Positions 1 to 9,017 of a stretch of DNA of 64,000 nt are shown in pieces. The position numbers and the translations under genes are program-made. The notes under the pieces were generated by a model. It did no database searches. It worked only from the letters and a program-made list of their open reading frames with translations, and was not told where the DNA came from. Origin of the DNA: Lautropia sp. (GTDB taxonomy: Bacteria; Pseudomonadota; Gammaproteobacteria; Burkholderiales; Burkholderiaceae_E); contig JAUMUG010000005.1 of the NCBI GenBank assembly GCA_030530775.1, positions 202,286 through 266,285 on the forward strand. The letters run 5' to 3'. How positions within the stretch are numbered: the first letter of the stretch is position 1; every line of letters begins with the position of its first letter.

Positions 1-7
1 GGTGGTG

Positions 8-47
8 GGCCGGTACGGATGCCTTCCGCGCGGAGGCTGTACCGGCC
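8..47 (-). terminator. Inverted repeat after the sugar transferase gene
   Basis: Arms GGCCGGTAC and GTACCGGCC enclose a second GC-rich palindrome. It lies about 15 bases past the stop of the minus-strand sugar transferase. There is no T-run, so it may be only an RNA 3' stem rather than a full intrinsic terminator. Confidence 0.35.
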
Positions 48-60
48 TGCGGAACGGCCC

Positions 61-1458
61 TCAATAGGCGTTCGGATCTCGGAAGGAGACCAGGATGGTC
101 TTCAGGATGATCTTCAGATCGAGACGCAACGACCAGTGGCGGAGGTATTCCAGGTCGTAGCGGATGCGTAGCTCCATCTTCTCGATGGTATCTGTTTCAC
201 CTCGGGCACCGTTGACCTGCGCCAGGCCGGTGATGCCGGGCTTGACCTTGTGACGGATCATGTAGCCCTTGATCAGTTTCCGGTAGGTTTCGTTGTGCGC
301 CACCGCATGTGGCCGTGGGCCGACCACACTCATCCGGCCCTGCAGCACATTGAAGAACTGCGGCAGTTCATCCAGCGAGGTTCGTCGCAGAAAGCGGCCC
401 ACCGGCGTGATCCGGTCGTCGTTTTTGGTTGCTTGGCGGACTTCGGGGCCATTTTCTTGCACCCGCATCGACCGGAACTTGTAGACATTGATCTCGGAGC
501 CGTCCAGCCCGTAGCGACGCTGCTTGAAGATGACCGGCCCCTTGGAGGTCAGCCGGATGGCCAGCGCGATGGTGAGGGTGATCGGCAGCGTGAGGATCAG
601 CGCGATCGTGGCGATCACGATGTCGGACAGGCGCTTCAGCACGCCGGTGGTGCCATAGAAAGGTGTTTCGCACACGGCCACGACCGGTAGACCACCGACC
701 GAATCGACCCGTGCCTGGATCAGATCGAACATGAAGATGTCCGGCACGAAGTAGATCGAGGCGGTTGTGTCGCGCAGGTCTTCGAGCAGCTTCAGGATGC
801 GGGGCTGCGAGGCCATCGGTAAGGCGATGAAGATCTGGTCGATCTTGTTGGCCCGAACGAACTGAGCCACCGCACTGAAACCGCCGGCCACCGGCGCTTC
901 GGTCACTTCACCGAGCCGATCGGGGGTACGGTCGTCGAAAAAGGCCATGATCCGTGTCTGGGACAGCGGATCGTCCTGGATCGAGCGTGCCAGCGTGCGG
1001 CCCAGACTGTTGGCCGCCACCACGACGGCGGTCTGTTCGGGTCGCATCAAGACCAGCTTGCGCAGCAGCCTGGGCGATATCCAGTGGCCGGCGGCCTGCA
1101 CCAGCGGTGTGGCGATCACCCATGCGGCAAGCACGTTCGGGTCGAACTGGCGCAGGGCATCGATCATGAGCCCGAACAGCAGCAGCAGGCCGACCACCAG
1201 GCCCCAGCTGCCCAGCAGGTGGCGCAGATAGCCCGGCTGATAGACCCGGAACGGAACGCTGCCGGGGTAATTGAGAGAGAAGGTCAGTACCGCGAGCACC
1301 ATCTCCTGCGCGCGCAGCGGCTCGTCGGCCAAGACTGTGGCTGCCAACAGGCAGATGACGGCCAGTGCTGGGTCAATGACGGATTTGACCAGCGAGATGA
1401 CGCTACGATTTCCAGTCCTGATCGGGACGATGGAAGAAGCGAGAGATGGACTGTTCAT
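61..1458 (-). CDS. Undecaprenyl-phosphate sugar-phosphate transferase (polyprenyl glycosylphosphotransferase)
   Basis: Initiating enzyme of repeat-unit polysaccharide synthesis: it transfers a sugar-1-phosphate from a nucleotide sugar to undecaprenyl phosphate at the inner membrane. The 465-residue protein has about four N-terminal membrane segments (residues 20-135), a nucleotide-binding-like domain (about 140-260), a fifth hydrophobic stretch (about 280-303) and the bacterial sugar transferase domain to the C-terminus. Visible family motifs are KFRSM, TSLDELPQ and MSVVGPRP, followed by KPGITGLAQVNG. The length and layout match the WcaJ/EpsB type rather than the short PglC type. It is divergent from the EpsL-like gene. 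The sugar cannot be told from sequence. Confidence 0.93.
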   Translation of the reverse strand: MNSPSLASSIVPIRTGNRSVISLVKSVIDPALAVICLLAATVLADEPLRAQEMVLAVLTFSLNYPGSVPFRVYQPGYLRHLLGSWGLVVGLLLLFGLMIDALRQFDPNVLAAWVIATPLVQAAGHWISPRLLRKLVLMRPEQTAVVVAANSLGRTLARSIQDDPLSQTRIMAFFDDRTPDRLGEVTEAPVAGGFSAVAQFVRANKIDQIFIALPMASQPRILKLLEDLRDTTASIYFVPDIFMFDLIQARVDSVGGLPVVAVCETPFYGTTGVLKRLSDIVIATIALILTLPITLTIALAIRLTSKGPVIFKQRRYGLDGSEINVYKFRSMRVQENGPEVRQATKNDDRITPVGRFLRRTSLDELPQFFNVLQGRMSVVGPRPHAVAHNETYRKLIKGYMIRHKVKPGITGLAQVNGARGETDTIEKMELRIRYDLEYLRHWSLRLDLKIILKTILVSFRDPNAY

Positions 1459-1704
1459 ACCGCGTACCGGGTGACGATCATGAGAGGCGCCCCCTGAGAA
1501 GCTGCTAAGTTATCGTGTTTATACAACGCCGACCAACCTGAGGTAGCTCCGAGATGTTATCCGGTTTGCCATGTTTGTGTTTGTCTGCCGATGATCGGTC
1601 AAGGGGGCTTGGCAGGTGTCGCCCAATGCTTTAGTGTGGCGCATAAGGTGATGGGGAGGGGCTGTACTATTTCCTCATTTGGGGCTTTTTACGACAGGAT
1701 CGTC

Positions 1705-3036
1705 ATGAAAGAAATCAATCGCAAACCGAATACGCAGGAGCCGCTGCCGCGCTTGTCCAAGGTGGCAAGCGCCGTGGCCGGTGTGATCTGTGGGCTGGCC
1801 TTTGGGCCGCTTCAGGCGCAGATCAATGCGCCCGACCTGGAATGGGCGCCCGATCCGGACGCGGATGTCATCACGCTGAAGGGGAATTTGAAAGTTACCC
1901 ACGATGACAATTTGTTGCGCGAAAACGACAACGCCCGTTCGGCGATCTATGCGGACAAAGGCAAGGGAGACACCTATCTGAGTGGGGGGCTCGGTATCGA
2001 GTTCGATCGTCTGATCAGCCAGCAACGGCTGCGTGCCCACGCCGATGTGGAGGGCCACAAATATCAGGATTACGACGATTTCGACAACGTCGGCTACAAC
2101 GCCGGCGCCACGCTCGACTGGGTCGTCGGCCGGCCTCTGTTCGGCAGTGCCGGTCTGAGCCTGCGTCGTCATCAGCCGACCATCCAGGATCGTTCCGTCA
2201 ACTCGGTGACCAACCCTTCCGGTGATCGCAACCATATCGACAGACAGCTGTTTTTCTTCAATGCGGGGTTCCGCATGACGCCCAGCTGGTCGCTGATCGG
2301 CGGCATCGAACTGGACCGCAGCCGCAACAGCCTCGAGGTCTACAAGGACACCGACTTCGACCAGAAGGCCGCCGAGATCGGCACGCGCTACGCACCGGGC
2401 ACCGGCATCGAGGTCGACCTCGTCTATCGCAGGGCGGATGGTGATTACAAGTCGGGTCAGCGCTACGATGACAATGGCGTTGCCTTGCTGTGCAGTGGCA
2501 GCACCTGCCGTGAGAACGACTATGATCAGAATGAGATCCTGACGCGCGTCCAATATCGCCCCAGCGAAGACAGCCGACTGGCTGGTTTCCTCGGCTACAC
2601 CCGTCGTGAGTATGACCAGGGCGATCGGGATTTCAGTGGTGTGACGACTGGCTTCGACGTGGAATGGGCCTACAGCGGTGCCGTGCAGATGCGCTTGTCG
2701 CTGGCGCGTTCGATCGAGCCGGATGATGAAGCGGCGACTGCTTCCTACGCCGATACCTACTCGATCAATTTCCAGCCGGTGATCCACGCCACGGGCAAGA
2801 TCGTGCTGTCTCCCTACGTCCGCTACCACGATCGTCGCTACAAGGGTGACCAGCTGGCAGCCGGTGTCGCCGAGCGGCACGACAAGATCACGTACTTCGG
2901 TATCGAGGGCGAGTATGAGTTCCGCCGCAACATGGCGCTCGTGCTGAATGCGGGCCACGAGAAACGTTCTTCGAACCGGGAAAACCTCGACTTCAAGGCC
3001 AACGTCGTCGGCGCCGGGCTGCAAGTCAAGTTCTGA
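1705..3036 (+). CDS. epsL: EpsL-type outer-membrane beta-barrel polysaccharide protein
   Basis: Predicted 443-residue outer-membrane protein of the EpsL group found in exopolysaccharide loci of betaproteobacteria, probably acting in polymer export or at the cell surface. The chosen ATG is 38 codons inside a longer open frame. It gives a signal peptide with a hydrophobic core near residues 20-37, ending around FGPLQAQ. The mature part has alternating aromatic and polar strands rich in Arg, Asp and Tyr, ending in KVF-like terminal residues (LQVKF) as expected for Bam-assembled barrels. A Cys pair lies in a predicted loop (LLCSGSTCRE). It sits upstream of the EpsE-type export gene. The family call rests on pattern and context. 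Confidence 0.75.
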   Translation: MKEINRKPNTQEPLPRLSKVASAVAGVICGLAFGPLQAQINAPDLEWAPDPDADVITLKGNLKVTHDDNLLRENDNARSAIYADKGKGDTYLSGGLGIEFDRLISQQRLRAHADVEGHKYQDYDDFDNVGYNAGATLDWVVGRPLFGSAGLSLRRHQPTIQDRSVNSVTNPSGDRNHIDRQLFFFNAGFRMTPSWSLIGGIELDRSRNSLEVYKDTDFDQKAAEIGTRYAPGTGIEVDLVYRRADGDYKSGQRYDDNGVALLCSGSTCRENDYDQNEILTRVQYRPSEDSRLAGFLGYTRREYDQGDRDFSGVTTGFDVEWAYSGAVQMRLSLARSIEPDDEAATASYADTYSINFQPVIHATGKIVLSPYVRYHDRRYKGDQLAAGVAERHDKITYFGIEGEYEFRRNMALVLNAGHEKRSSNRENLDFKANVVGAGLQVKF

Positions 3037-3306
3037 TGCCGTTGCAGGCCCCGGGCAAGTGCTTCGGGGCCACCTGATTTGCGCCGTTGCGTATTGAAAC
3101 ATCCGCTGCAACGCTCGCCATGTCGAGAAGGCTTATCCATGGTGTAGCGATAACATTCACAGCAGGTGGACGAATCCCTGGTCTAGAATTGAACCCTTCG
3201 GCTTTCTCGGTCGGTTGGCGTGTTCGTCAGGCGTCGAGCTTCGGCTGTTGTCCGGGCAACGGCGCCGCGCCGGGCATACCGATACCCTTTTCATAGGACG
3301 GCATTC

Positions 3307-4125
3307 ATGATTTTTACCCGTTTCAAGAAGTTTTTGCTGACGCTGTTCGCCTTGGCAGCCATTGGCTTGGCGCCCCAGGCATCAGCCCAGGTCGCCCGCA
3401 GTGACTACCTGCTCGGCCCCGGTGACGTTCTGCGGATTCAGGTGTTCCAATCCCAGGATCTGACGGTTGAGGCACGTATTTCCGAAAGCGGCGTGATCTC
3501 CTATCCGCTGCTGGGCGTGGTCAAGCTGGCCGGGCTGTCTCCGCAGCAGGCCGAGAACCTGATCGCAACCCGTCTGCGCGAAGGCCGTTTCCTGCAGAAC
3601 CCGCAGGTGACGTTGAACGTGCTGCAGTTCCGTAGCCAGCAGGTTTCGGTGCTGGGCAACGTGGCCGAGCCGGGGCGGTATCCGCTCGAGACCACGGGCA
3701 TGCGTCTGTCGGAAATCCTGTCGGTCGCCGGTGGTGTGACGGAAGCCGGTGCCAATACCGTGATCTTGATGACGACTCGCAACGGCCGTCCGCAGCGCCT
3801 GGAAATCGATCTGGTCGAGATGTTCACGACCGGTGACCTGAGCAAGGACGTGGTGTTGCAGGCTGGCGATACCATCTTCGTCAACAAGGCGCCCAACTAC
3901 TATGTCTATGGTCAGGTTCAGCGCCCTGGTCAGTATGCACTGGATCGTGGCATGACGGTGGCCCAGGCCATTGCCAAGGGGGGCGGGCTGACGCTGCGTG
4001 GTACGGATCGTGGCATCCGTCTGCATCGTCGGGTCGGCGATCGTAACATCCAGGTGCTCGAGCCGAAGCTGGATGATCCAGTTCGTCCTGACGATCTGCT
4101 GTTCGTCCGCGAAAGCATCTTCTGA
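3307..4125 (+). CDS. epsE: Polysaccharide export protein (EpsE/Wza family)
   Basis: 272-residue periplasmic/outer-membrane polysaccharide export protein. The ATG is chosen because it gives a clean signal peptide (KKFLLTLFALAAIGLAP) with cleavage after ASA; there is no lipobox Cys, unlike E. coli Wza. Residues about 30-110 are the Poly_export domain, starting YLLGPGDVLRIQVF. Two SLBB domains follow, with VSVLGNVAEPGRYPL and YVYGQVQRPGQYAL as the repeated signature. The protein lacks the extra C-terminal helix domain of Wza, as is usual for EpsE-type members. It follows the EpsL-like gene in the same direction and is closed by a strong terminator. Confidence 0.92.
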   Translation: MIFTRFKKFLLTLFALAAIGLAPQASAQVARSDYLLGPGDVLRIQVFQSQDLTVEARISESGVISYPLLGVVKLAGLSPQQAENLIATRLREGRFLQNPQVTLNVLQFRSQQVSVLGNVAEPGRYPLETTGMRLSEILSVAGGVTEAGANTVILMTTRNGRPQRLEIDLVEMFTTGDLSKDVVLQAGDTIFVNKAPNYYVYGQVQRPGQYALDRGMTVAQAIAKGGGLTLRGTDRGIRLHRRVGDRNIQVLEPKLDDPVRPDDLLFVRESIF

Positions 4126-4170
4126 TTCCAAAAGGGTATGAAGTGGGCGGGGTCCATCCTCGCTTGCGCA

Positions 4171-4197
4171 AAAACGGCGCCTTGGGGCGCCGTTTTT
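4171..4197 (+). terminator. Intrinsic terminator after epsE
   Basis: Perfect 11-bp stem (AAAACGGCGCC / GGCGCCGTTTT) with loop TTGG and a T-run, 46 bases past the epsE stop. The A-run on the left makes it potentially bidirectional. Confidence 0.9.
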
Positions 4198-4531
4198 GCT
4201 GTGCAGCAGGCAAGCATATCCGCGGCCATACGTGCAGATCCAGAAGAAATGCTGGCTAAGTTTTTTTACCTTGCTTGGCAAGACCCAAAGGCCGCAGATC
4301 GTCAGACTGTGTGGTACGTTGATCCAGTTTGTATGCTCTTTCGTGATGACTCGGTTATCCTGGGCATCGCTCTCCTGGAGCGTCGATTCAGGTAGAGAAC
4401 GCCGAGAGTCATTCGTCACATCGCAAGTGTGGGACATGGCTTTGCCTGCGCTTGCCAGGCATCAGGCCAGTTTGGCTTGTTTTCGTGCTCCATTTGCTTC
4501 TGTCCGCATTCTTCAATTCGTCATCAACGTC
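4198..4531. other. Leader region upstream of the methyltransferase gene
   Basis: About 330 bases without a convincing gene. The frame of the downstream methyltransferase stays open through most of it, but the translated stretch has no domain character. A promoter for the 4.5-8.9 kb gene set probably lies here; no clear -35/-10 pair was identified. Confidence 0.4.
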
Positions 4532-5824
4532 ATGTCCGGATCAAACTCCTCCGCCGTTGCCGGTAATACCGATCTCGTCGCCAAGGCAGCCACTCACGCC
4601 AAATGCCGCTTCTGTGGCACGCAATTGCGTCACACCGTCGCCAATCTGGGCATGTCGCCGATGGCCAACGCCATTCGCAAGCCGGAAGATCTCAACAAGA
4701 TGGAGCCGTTCTTCCCTCTGCATGCCTATGTCTGCGAAAGTTGTTTCCTGGTGCAGTTGGAAGAATTCCAGAGCGGTGAAGCGATCTTCTCGGATTACGC
4801 TTACTTCTCCTCCTATGTGCAGGCCATGCTCGATCACGGCAAGAAATACGCCGATGACATGACCGAGCGTTTCAAGCTGGGCCCCGACAGCAAGGTCGTC
4901 GAAGTGGCAGCCAACGATGGCTACCTGTTGCGTTGGTTCCTGCCCAAGGGCGTGCCGGTGCTGGGTGTGGAGCCGGCGGCCAACGTGGCCGAAGCCGCCC
5001 GTGCACTGGGCATCCCGACCGAAGTCATGTTTTTCGGTCGCGAGTCGGCCCAGAAACTGCGTGACATGGGGCATGCCGCCGATTTGATGGCTGCCAACAA
5101 CGTCGTAGCCCACGTGCCCGACCTGAACGATTTTGTCGCTGGCTTTGCCGTACTGCTGAAGCCCCAGGGGGTGGCCACCTTCGAGTTTCACCATGTGCTG
5201 AATCTGCTGCAGAAGAACCAGTTTGACAATATTTATCATGAGCACTTCTGCTACCACGGCTTTCTGACCTTCACCAGGATCCTGGCTCACCACGGCCTGT
5301 CCGTCTTCGATGTGGAGGAAATTCCGAACCATGGTGGTTCGCTGCGTGTTTATTGCCAGCCGACCGGAACCGGCAATCAGCCGGTATCGCCACGGGTGGC
5401 AGAGATGGCGGCACGCGAGCGTGCCGCCGGTCTGGATACGCTGGAGCCGTATCTGGCGCTGGAAGAGCGGATTCGTGCCAGCAAGCGCAGTCTGTTCCGC
5501 TTTGTCCTGCAGGCGCATGAGCAGGGCAAGCGGATCGCTGCTTACGGTGCGCCTGCCAAGGCAGCCACACTGCTGAATTATGCGGGTGTACGCTCCGACT
5601 ACATCGAATACACCGTCGATCGCAATCCGCACAAGCAGAACCACTTCCTGCCTGGCACTCAGATTCCGATCTATGGCCCCGAGCGCATCGCCGAAACCAG
5701 GCCGGATTACTTGGTGATCCTGGCCTGGAATCTGAAGGATGAGGTGATGAAGCAGATGGCGTCCATCCGTGAATGGGGGGGCAAGTTCGTCGTACTGGTG
5801 CCCGAGGTGCAAATTTACGATTGA
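4532..5824 (+). CDS. SAM-dependent sugar C-methyltransferase (zinc-finger type)
   Basis: 430-residue protein of the three-part family seen in deoxysugar C-methyltransferases such as TylC3 and TcaB9. First comes a zinc-binding N-domain with two Cys pairs (CRFCG near residue 25, CESC near 70). A Rossmann SAM domain follows with VVEVAANDGYLL near residue 125. The C-terminal domain has NIYHEHFCYHG near 230 and AYGAPAKAATLLNY near 340. The HEH segment matches the catalytic His/Glu region of that family. The ATG at this position starts just before the zinc finger; an in-frame extension of 112 codons has no domain signal. Position next to DUF4910 and a PLP enzyme suggests a branched-chain or amino-modified sugar. 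Confidence 0.85.
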   Translation: MSGSNSSAVAGNTDLVAKAATHAKCRFCGTQLRHTVANLGMSPMANAIRKPEDLNKMEPFFPLHAYVCESCFLVQLEEFQSGEAIFSDYAYFSSYVQAMLDHGKKYADDMTERFKLGPDSKVVEVAANDGYLLRWFLPKGVPVLGVEPAANVAEAARALGIPTEVMFFGRESAQKLRDMGHAADLMAANNVVAHVPDLNDFVAGFAVLLKPQGVATFEFHHVLNLLQKNQFDNIYHEHFCYHGFLTFTRILAHHGLSVFDVEEIPNHGGSLRVYCQPTGTGNQPVSPRVAEMAARERAAGLDTLEPYLALEERIRASKRSLFRFVLQAHEQGKRIAAYGAPAKAATLLNYAGVRSDYIEYTVDRNPHKQNHFLPGTQIPIYGPERIAETRPDYLVILAWNLKDEVMKQMASIREWGGKFVVLVPEVQIYD

Positions 5825-5988
5825 TCGAGGCCCGCGGCGCTACGCAGGGCCGGACTCTCTCGTTCCGATTCGTCCCGACACGGCCAGGCAGGCCCTTTCC
5901 GGCGCCGTGTCTCGGTCTCCCGCGGCGGCACGATGCTCCCGGTCAACGGGGGTGTGATGAAAGAGGGCCGGATCGGTCTGTTTGTTCC

Positions 5989-6027
5989 AAATCCCCACCG
6001 AGCTGCCTTGCAGAGTGGGGATTTTCG
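5989..6027 (+). terminator. Hairpin terminator between methyltransferase and DUF4910 genes
   Basis: Stem AAATCCCCAC / GTGGGGATTT with a 16-base loop, followed by TTCG after a short T-run. It lies 165 bases past the methyltransferase stop, so read-through into the next gene may be partial. Confidence 0.65.
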
Positions 6028-6111
6028 TTGTTTGGGGCAGTTTTGTCGGATACTTTCCCGCCTTGAGATGGCACACTGTCCCTTGTGTTTTCTGATTGAA
6101 GGTAGCTTGCC

Positions 6112-7458
6112 ATGACCGATCGAGATACTTCCCTGCGTGCACCGACATGCGCGGCCGAACTGGCTGCTGCCAGCCAAGGGCAGGGCGTAGCCATGCACCG
6201 CTTCGCCGAATCGCTCTATCCCATGTTGCGCAGCATTACTGGCCAGGGGGTGAGGGACACGCTGATGATCATCGGTCGGCAGATTCCGATCACGGTGACC
6301 GAAGTGCCGACCGGCACGCGGATCTTCGATTGGGTCGTGCCCGCCGAATGGGAAGTGCGTGGCGCCTGGATCAAGGGGCCGGACGGGAAGAAGATCGTCG
6401 ACATCACCGATCATAATCTGCATTTGGTCAATTACAGCGCACCCTTCCGTGGCAAGATGTCGCTGGCTGAGCTGCGTCCGCACCTGTTTTCGTTGCCGGA
6501 CCGTCCCGATTGGATTCCTTACCGGACTCAGTATTTCAAGGAAGACTGGGGGTTTTGCCTGACGGACCGCCAGCTCCAGTCCCTGCCGGATGGCGAATAC
6601 GAGGTCTGTGTGGATACTTCGTTGAAGCCTGGCTCACTGACTTTCGGTGAATGTGTATTGCCCGGTGAGTCGGAAGAAGAGGTGCTGATCTCGACTCACG
6701 TCTGCCATCCTTCGTTGGCCAATGACAACCTGTCGGGTATATCCGTGGCGACCTGGATGGCAAAGGCACTGGCAGCCTTGCCCAAGCGGCGCTACACCTA
6801 TCGTTTCGTCTTTGCGCCCTCGACCATCGGGGTCATCACCTGGCTGTCACAGCGCCAGGCCGTCACGCAGCGTGTTCGTCACGGCGTCGTCATTTCGGGT
6901 GTTGGCGACGGTGGCGACTACCACTACAAGCGTAGCCGCCGGGGTGATACCGAGATCGATCGCATCATGGCCCTGGTGCTGGCGAACAGCGGCCAGACAC
7001 ATCATCTGTTGCCCTTCATTCCCTATGGCTACGACGAGCGGCAGTATTGCTCACCCGGCTTCGATTTGCCGATGGGGTGCTTCTCCCGTTCCACCTACGG
7101 TAGCTACCCGCAGTACCACACGTCGGCTGACAATCTGGAGTTCATCCGGCCCGAGTATCTGGAGCTTTCGCTCAACCTGTTGCTTCAAAGCATCAGTATT
7201 GTAGAGAGAAACACAACATATCGTAACTTGTGTCCATTTGGAGAGCCACAGTTGGGGCGGCGCGGCCTCTATTCATTGATTGGTGGACATAATGAAAGCC
7301 AGAAAATGCAACTGGCGTTGCTGTGGGTCCTGAATCAATCGGATGGCACCAAGAGTCTCCTGGAGATTTCGGAAACCGCCGGTCAGTCGTTTGATCTGAT
7401 TCATCAGGCGGCTGAGGCACTTTCGCACCATCAGTTGCTGGATGTTGTTGTAAGGTGA
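6112..7458 (+). CDS. DUF4910 domain aminopeptidase-like protein of a polysaccharide locus
   Basis: 448 residues. It matches the DUF4910/DUF2172 group, which has a zinc aminopeptidase (M28-like) fold and is found in O-antigen and capsule loci; the true reaction is not established. Visible features are an N-terminal MHRFAESLYPMLRSITGQGVR segment, the likely metal-site motif THVCHPSLANDNLSG near residues 198-212 (His, Asp), a later HTSADNLEFI (His) near 340, and a C-terminal winged-helix-like tail (LLEISETAGQSFDLI). It precedes the PLP enzyme in the same direction. A deacylase or amidase role on an amino sugar is possible but is inference. Confidence 0.8.
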   Translation: MTDRDTSLRAPTCAAELAAASQGQGVAMHRFAESLYPMLRSITGQGVRDTLMIIGRQIPITVTEVPTGTRIFDWVVPAEWEVRGAWIKGPDGKKIVDITDHNLHLVNYSAPFRGKMSLAELRPHLFSLPDRPDWIPYRTQYFKEDWGFCLTDRQLQSLPDGEYEVCVDTSLKPGSLTFGECVLPGESEEEVLISTHVCHPSLANDNLSGISVATWMAKALAALPKRRYTYRFVFAPSTIGVITWLSQRQAVTQRVRHGVVISGVGDGGDYHYKRSRRGDTEIDRIMALVLANSGQTHHLLPFIPYGYDERQYCSPGFDLPMGCFSRSTYGSYPQYHTSADNLEFIRPEYLELSLNLLLQSISIVERNTTYRNLCPFGEPQLGRRGLYSLIGGHNESQKMQLALLWVLNQSDGTKSLLEISETAGQSFDLIHQAAEALSHHQLLDVVVR

Positions 7459-7544
7459 CGTCAAATTGTGCGTTTTCGTGGCGTAAACGACGGCCGCCCG
7501 CACAATAACCTCTCCTTTCCTGCAATACAGATTGGTGGTTCCCG

Positions 7545-8900
7545 ATGAAAGTGACCCTGACACCGGCCTCTTCCGTGATGGTCGAACGTACAAACTTCGA
7601 CCAGTCCAACGCGTTGCGGCACGTCGTGCACAACACCATTCCAGGTGGTGCGCACACCTATGCCAAGGGCGATGACCAGTTTCCCGAGCGTTCGCCGGGT
7701 TTCATCGTGCGCGGCAAAGGCTGTCACGTCTGGGATGTGGACGGCAACGAATTCGTCGAATACGGCATGGGTCTGAGGGCCGTCACGCTGGGGCATGCCT
7801 ATGCACCGGTCATCGAGGCGGCTTATCGTCAGATGCTGCTGGGCAACAATTTCAACCGTCCCGCTCCGATCGAGCTGGAATGCGCTCAGATGCTGCAGTC
7901 CCTGGTGCCAAGTGCCGAGATGGTCAAGTTCGCCAAGGATGGTTCGACCATTCTGACGGCAGCCTTGAAACTGGCGCGTGCCTACACCGGTCGTGATCTG
8001 GTGGCCATCTGCAGCGACAGCCCTTTCTTTTCGTACAACGATTGGTTCATCGGCACCACACCGATGGATGGTGGCGTCAACAAGGTCGAAGTCTCGCTGA
8101 CGGTCAAGTTCAATTACAACGACCTCGGCAGCCTCGAAGCCCTGTTCCAGCAGTATCCGGACCGCATCGCCATGGTGCTGCTCGAACCGGCCCGCGGGCA
8201 TGAACCGGCCGAGGGTTTCCTGCAGCGCGTCATCGATCTGTCGCACCGCAACGGCGCGCTGGTGACGCTCGACGAAACCATCAGCGGATTCCGTTTCCAT
8301 CGCGGCGGTGCACAGTCTCTCTATGGTGTTTCGCCCGATATGTCCTGCTTTGGCAAGGCTATGGCCAACGGCTTCTCGCTGTCGGCGCTGACCGGCCGGC
8401 GCGAAGTGATGGAACTGGGCGGATTGCGCCATGACAAAGAACGGGTTTTCCTTCTGTCGACCACCCACGGGGCCGAGTGCCCGAGCATGGCGGCTGCCAT
8501 CGAAACGATGCGCATCTATCGTGACGAACCGGTGGTCGAGCATCTGTACCGGGTCGGCGAACGGTTGCGTGTCGGTATCCAGCAAGTGACCCATGATCTG
8601 GGCATCAGCCAGTATCTGTCGGTGATGGGGCGTCCCTGTAACCTGCTGTATGCGACGCTGGATCACGAGCTGCGTCCGTCACAGTCTTTTCGCACCCTGT
8701 TCATGCAGGAGCTGATCCGTTGGGGTGTTCTGGCACCCAACTTCATCGTCAGCTATTCGCACGAAGATTCCGATATCGACTACACCATCGAGGCGTTCAG
8801 CCGTGCAGCCAAGGTCTATCGCCAGGCACTCGACGCACGTTCGACCGAAGGCTTGCTGATCGGCGAACCGACCAAAGTGGTCTATCGCCGCTACAACTGA
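7545..8900 (+). CDS. Class III PLP aminotransferase, glutamate-1-semialdehyde aminomutase-like
   Basis: 451-residue PLP enzyme related to HemL. It has the family start IPGGAHTYAKGDDQFPE, glycine-rich cofactor region, TLDETISGFRFHRGGAQ (PLP-ring Asp/Glu region) and the Schiff-base lysine in CFGKAMANG at residue 271. It is longer than HemL and sits in a sugar locus. A role in amino-sugar or amino-alcohol decoration is more likely than tetrapyrrole synthesis, but the substrate is unknown. It starts 86 bases after the DUF4910 stop and is closed by a strong hairpin. Confidence 0.85.
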   Translation: MKVTLTPASSVMVERTNFDQSNALRHVVHNTIPGGAHTYAKGDDQFPERSPGFIVRGKGCHVWDVDGNEFVEYGMGLRAVTLGHAYAPVIEAAYRQMLLGNNFNRPAPIELECAQMLQSLVPSAEMVKFAKDGSTILTAALKLARAYTGRDLVAICSDSPFFSYNDWFIGTTPMDGGVNKVEVSLTVKFNYNDLGSLEALFQQYPDRIAMVLLEPARGHEPAEGFLQRVIDLSHRNGALVTLDETISGFRFHRGGAQSLYGVSPDMSCFGKAMANGFSLSALTGRREVMELGGLRHDKERVFLLSTTHGAECPSMAAAIETMRIYRDEPVVEHLYRVGERLRVGIQQVTHDLGISQYLSVMGRPCNLLYATLDHELRPSQSFRTLFMQELIRWGVLAPNFIVSYSHEDSDIDYTIEAFSRAAKVYRQALDARSTEGLLIGEPTKVVYRRYN

Positions 8901-8959
8901 TCGGCATCATTCGCCGTTCATCGCTTGCTGTACGTGCCGACGGCGTTCATGGGGATGGC

Positions 8960-8994
8960 AACGGCAGTTCTCCTTTCGGAGAGCTGCCGTTTTC
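8960..8994 (+). terminator. Intrinsic terminator after the PLP enzyme
   Basis: Near-perfect stem around ACGGCAG-TTCTCC / GGAGAG-CTGCCGT with a short TTTC loop, then TTTTC. It separates the plus-strand gene from the convergent oxygenase gene. Confidence 0.85.
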
Positions 8995-9017
8995 GGCTGT
9001 ATGGCCGACGTTGCCGA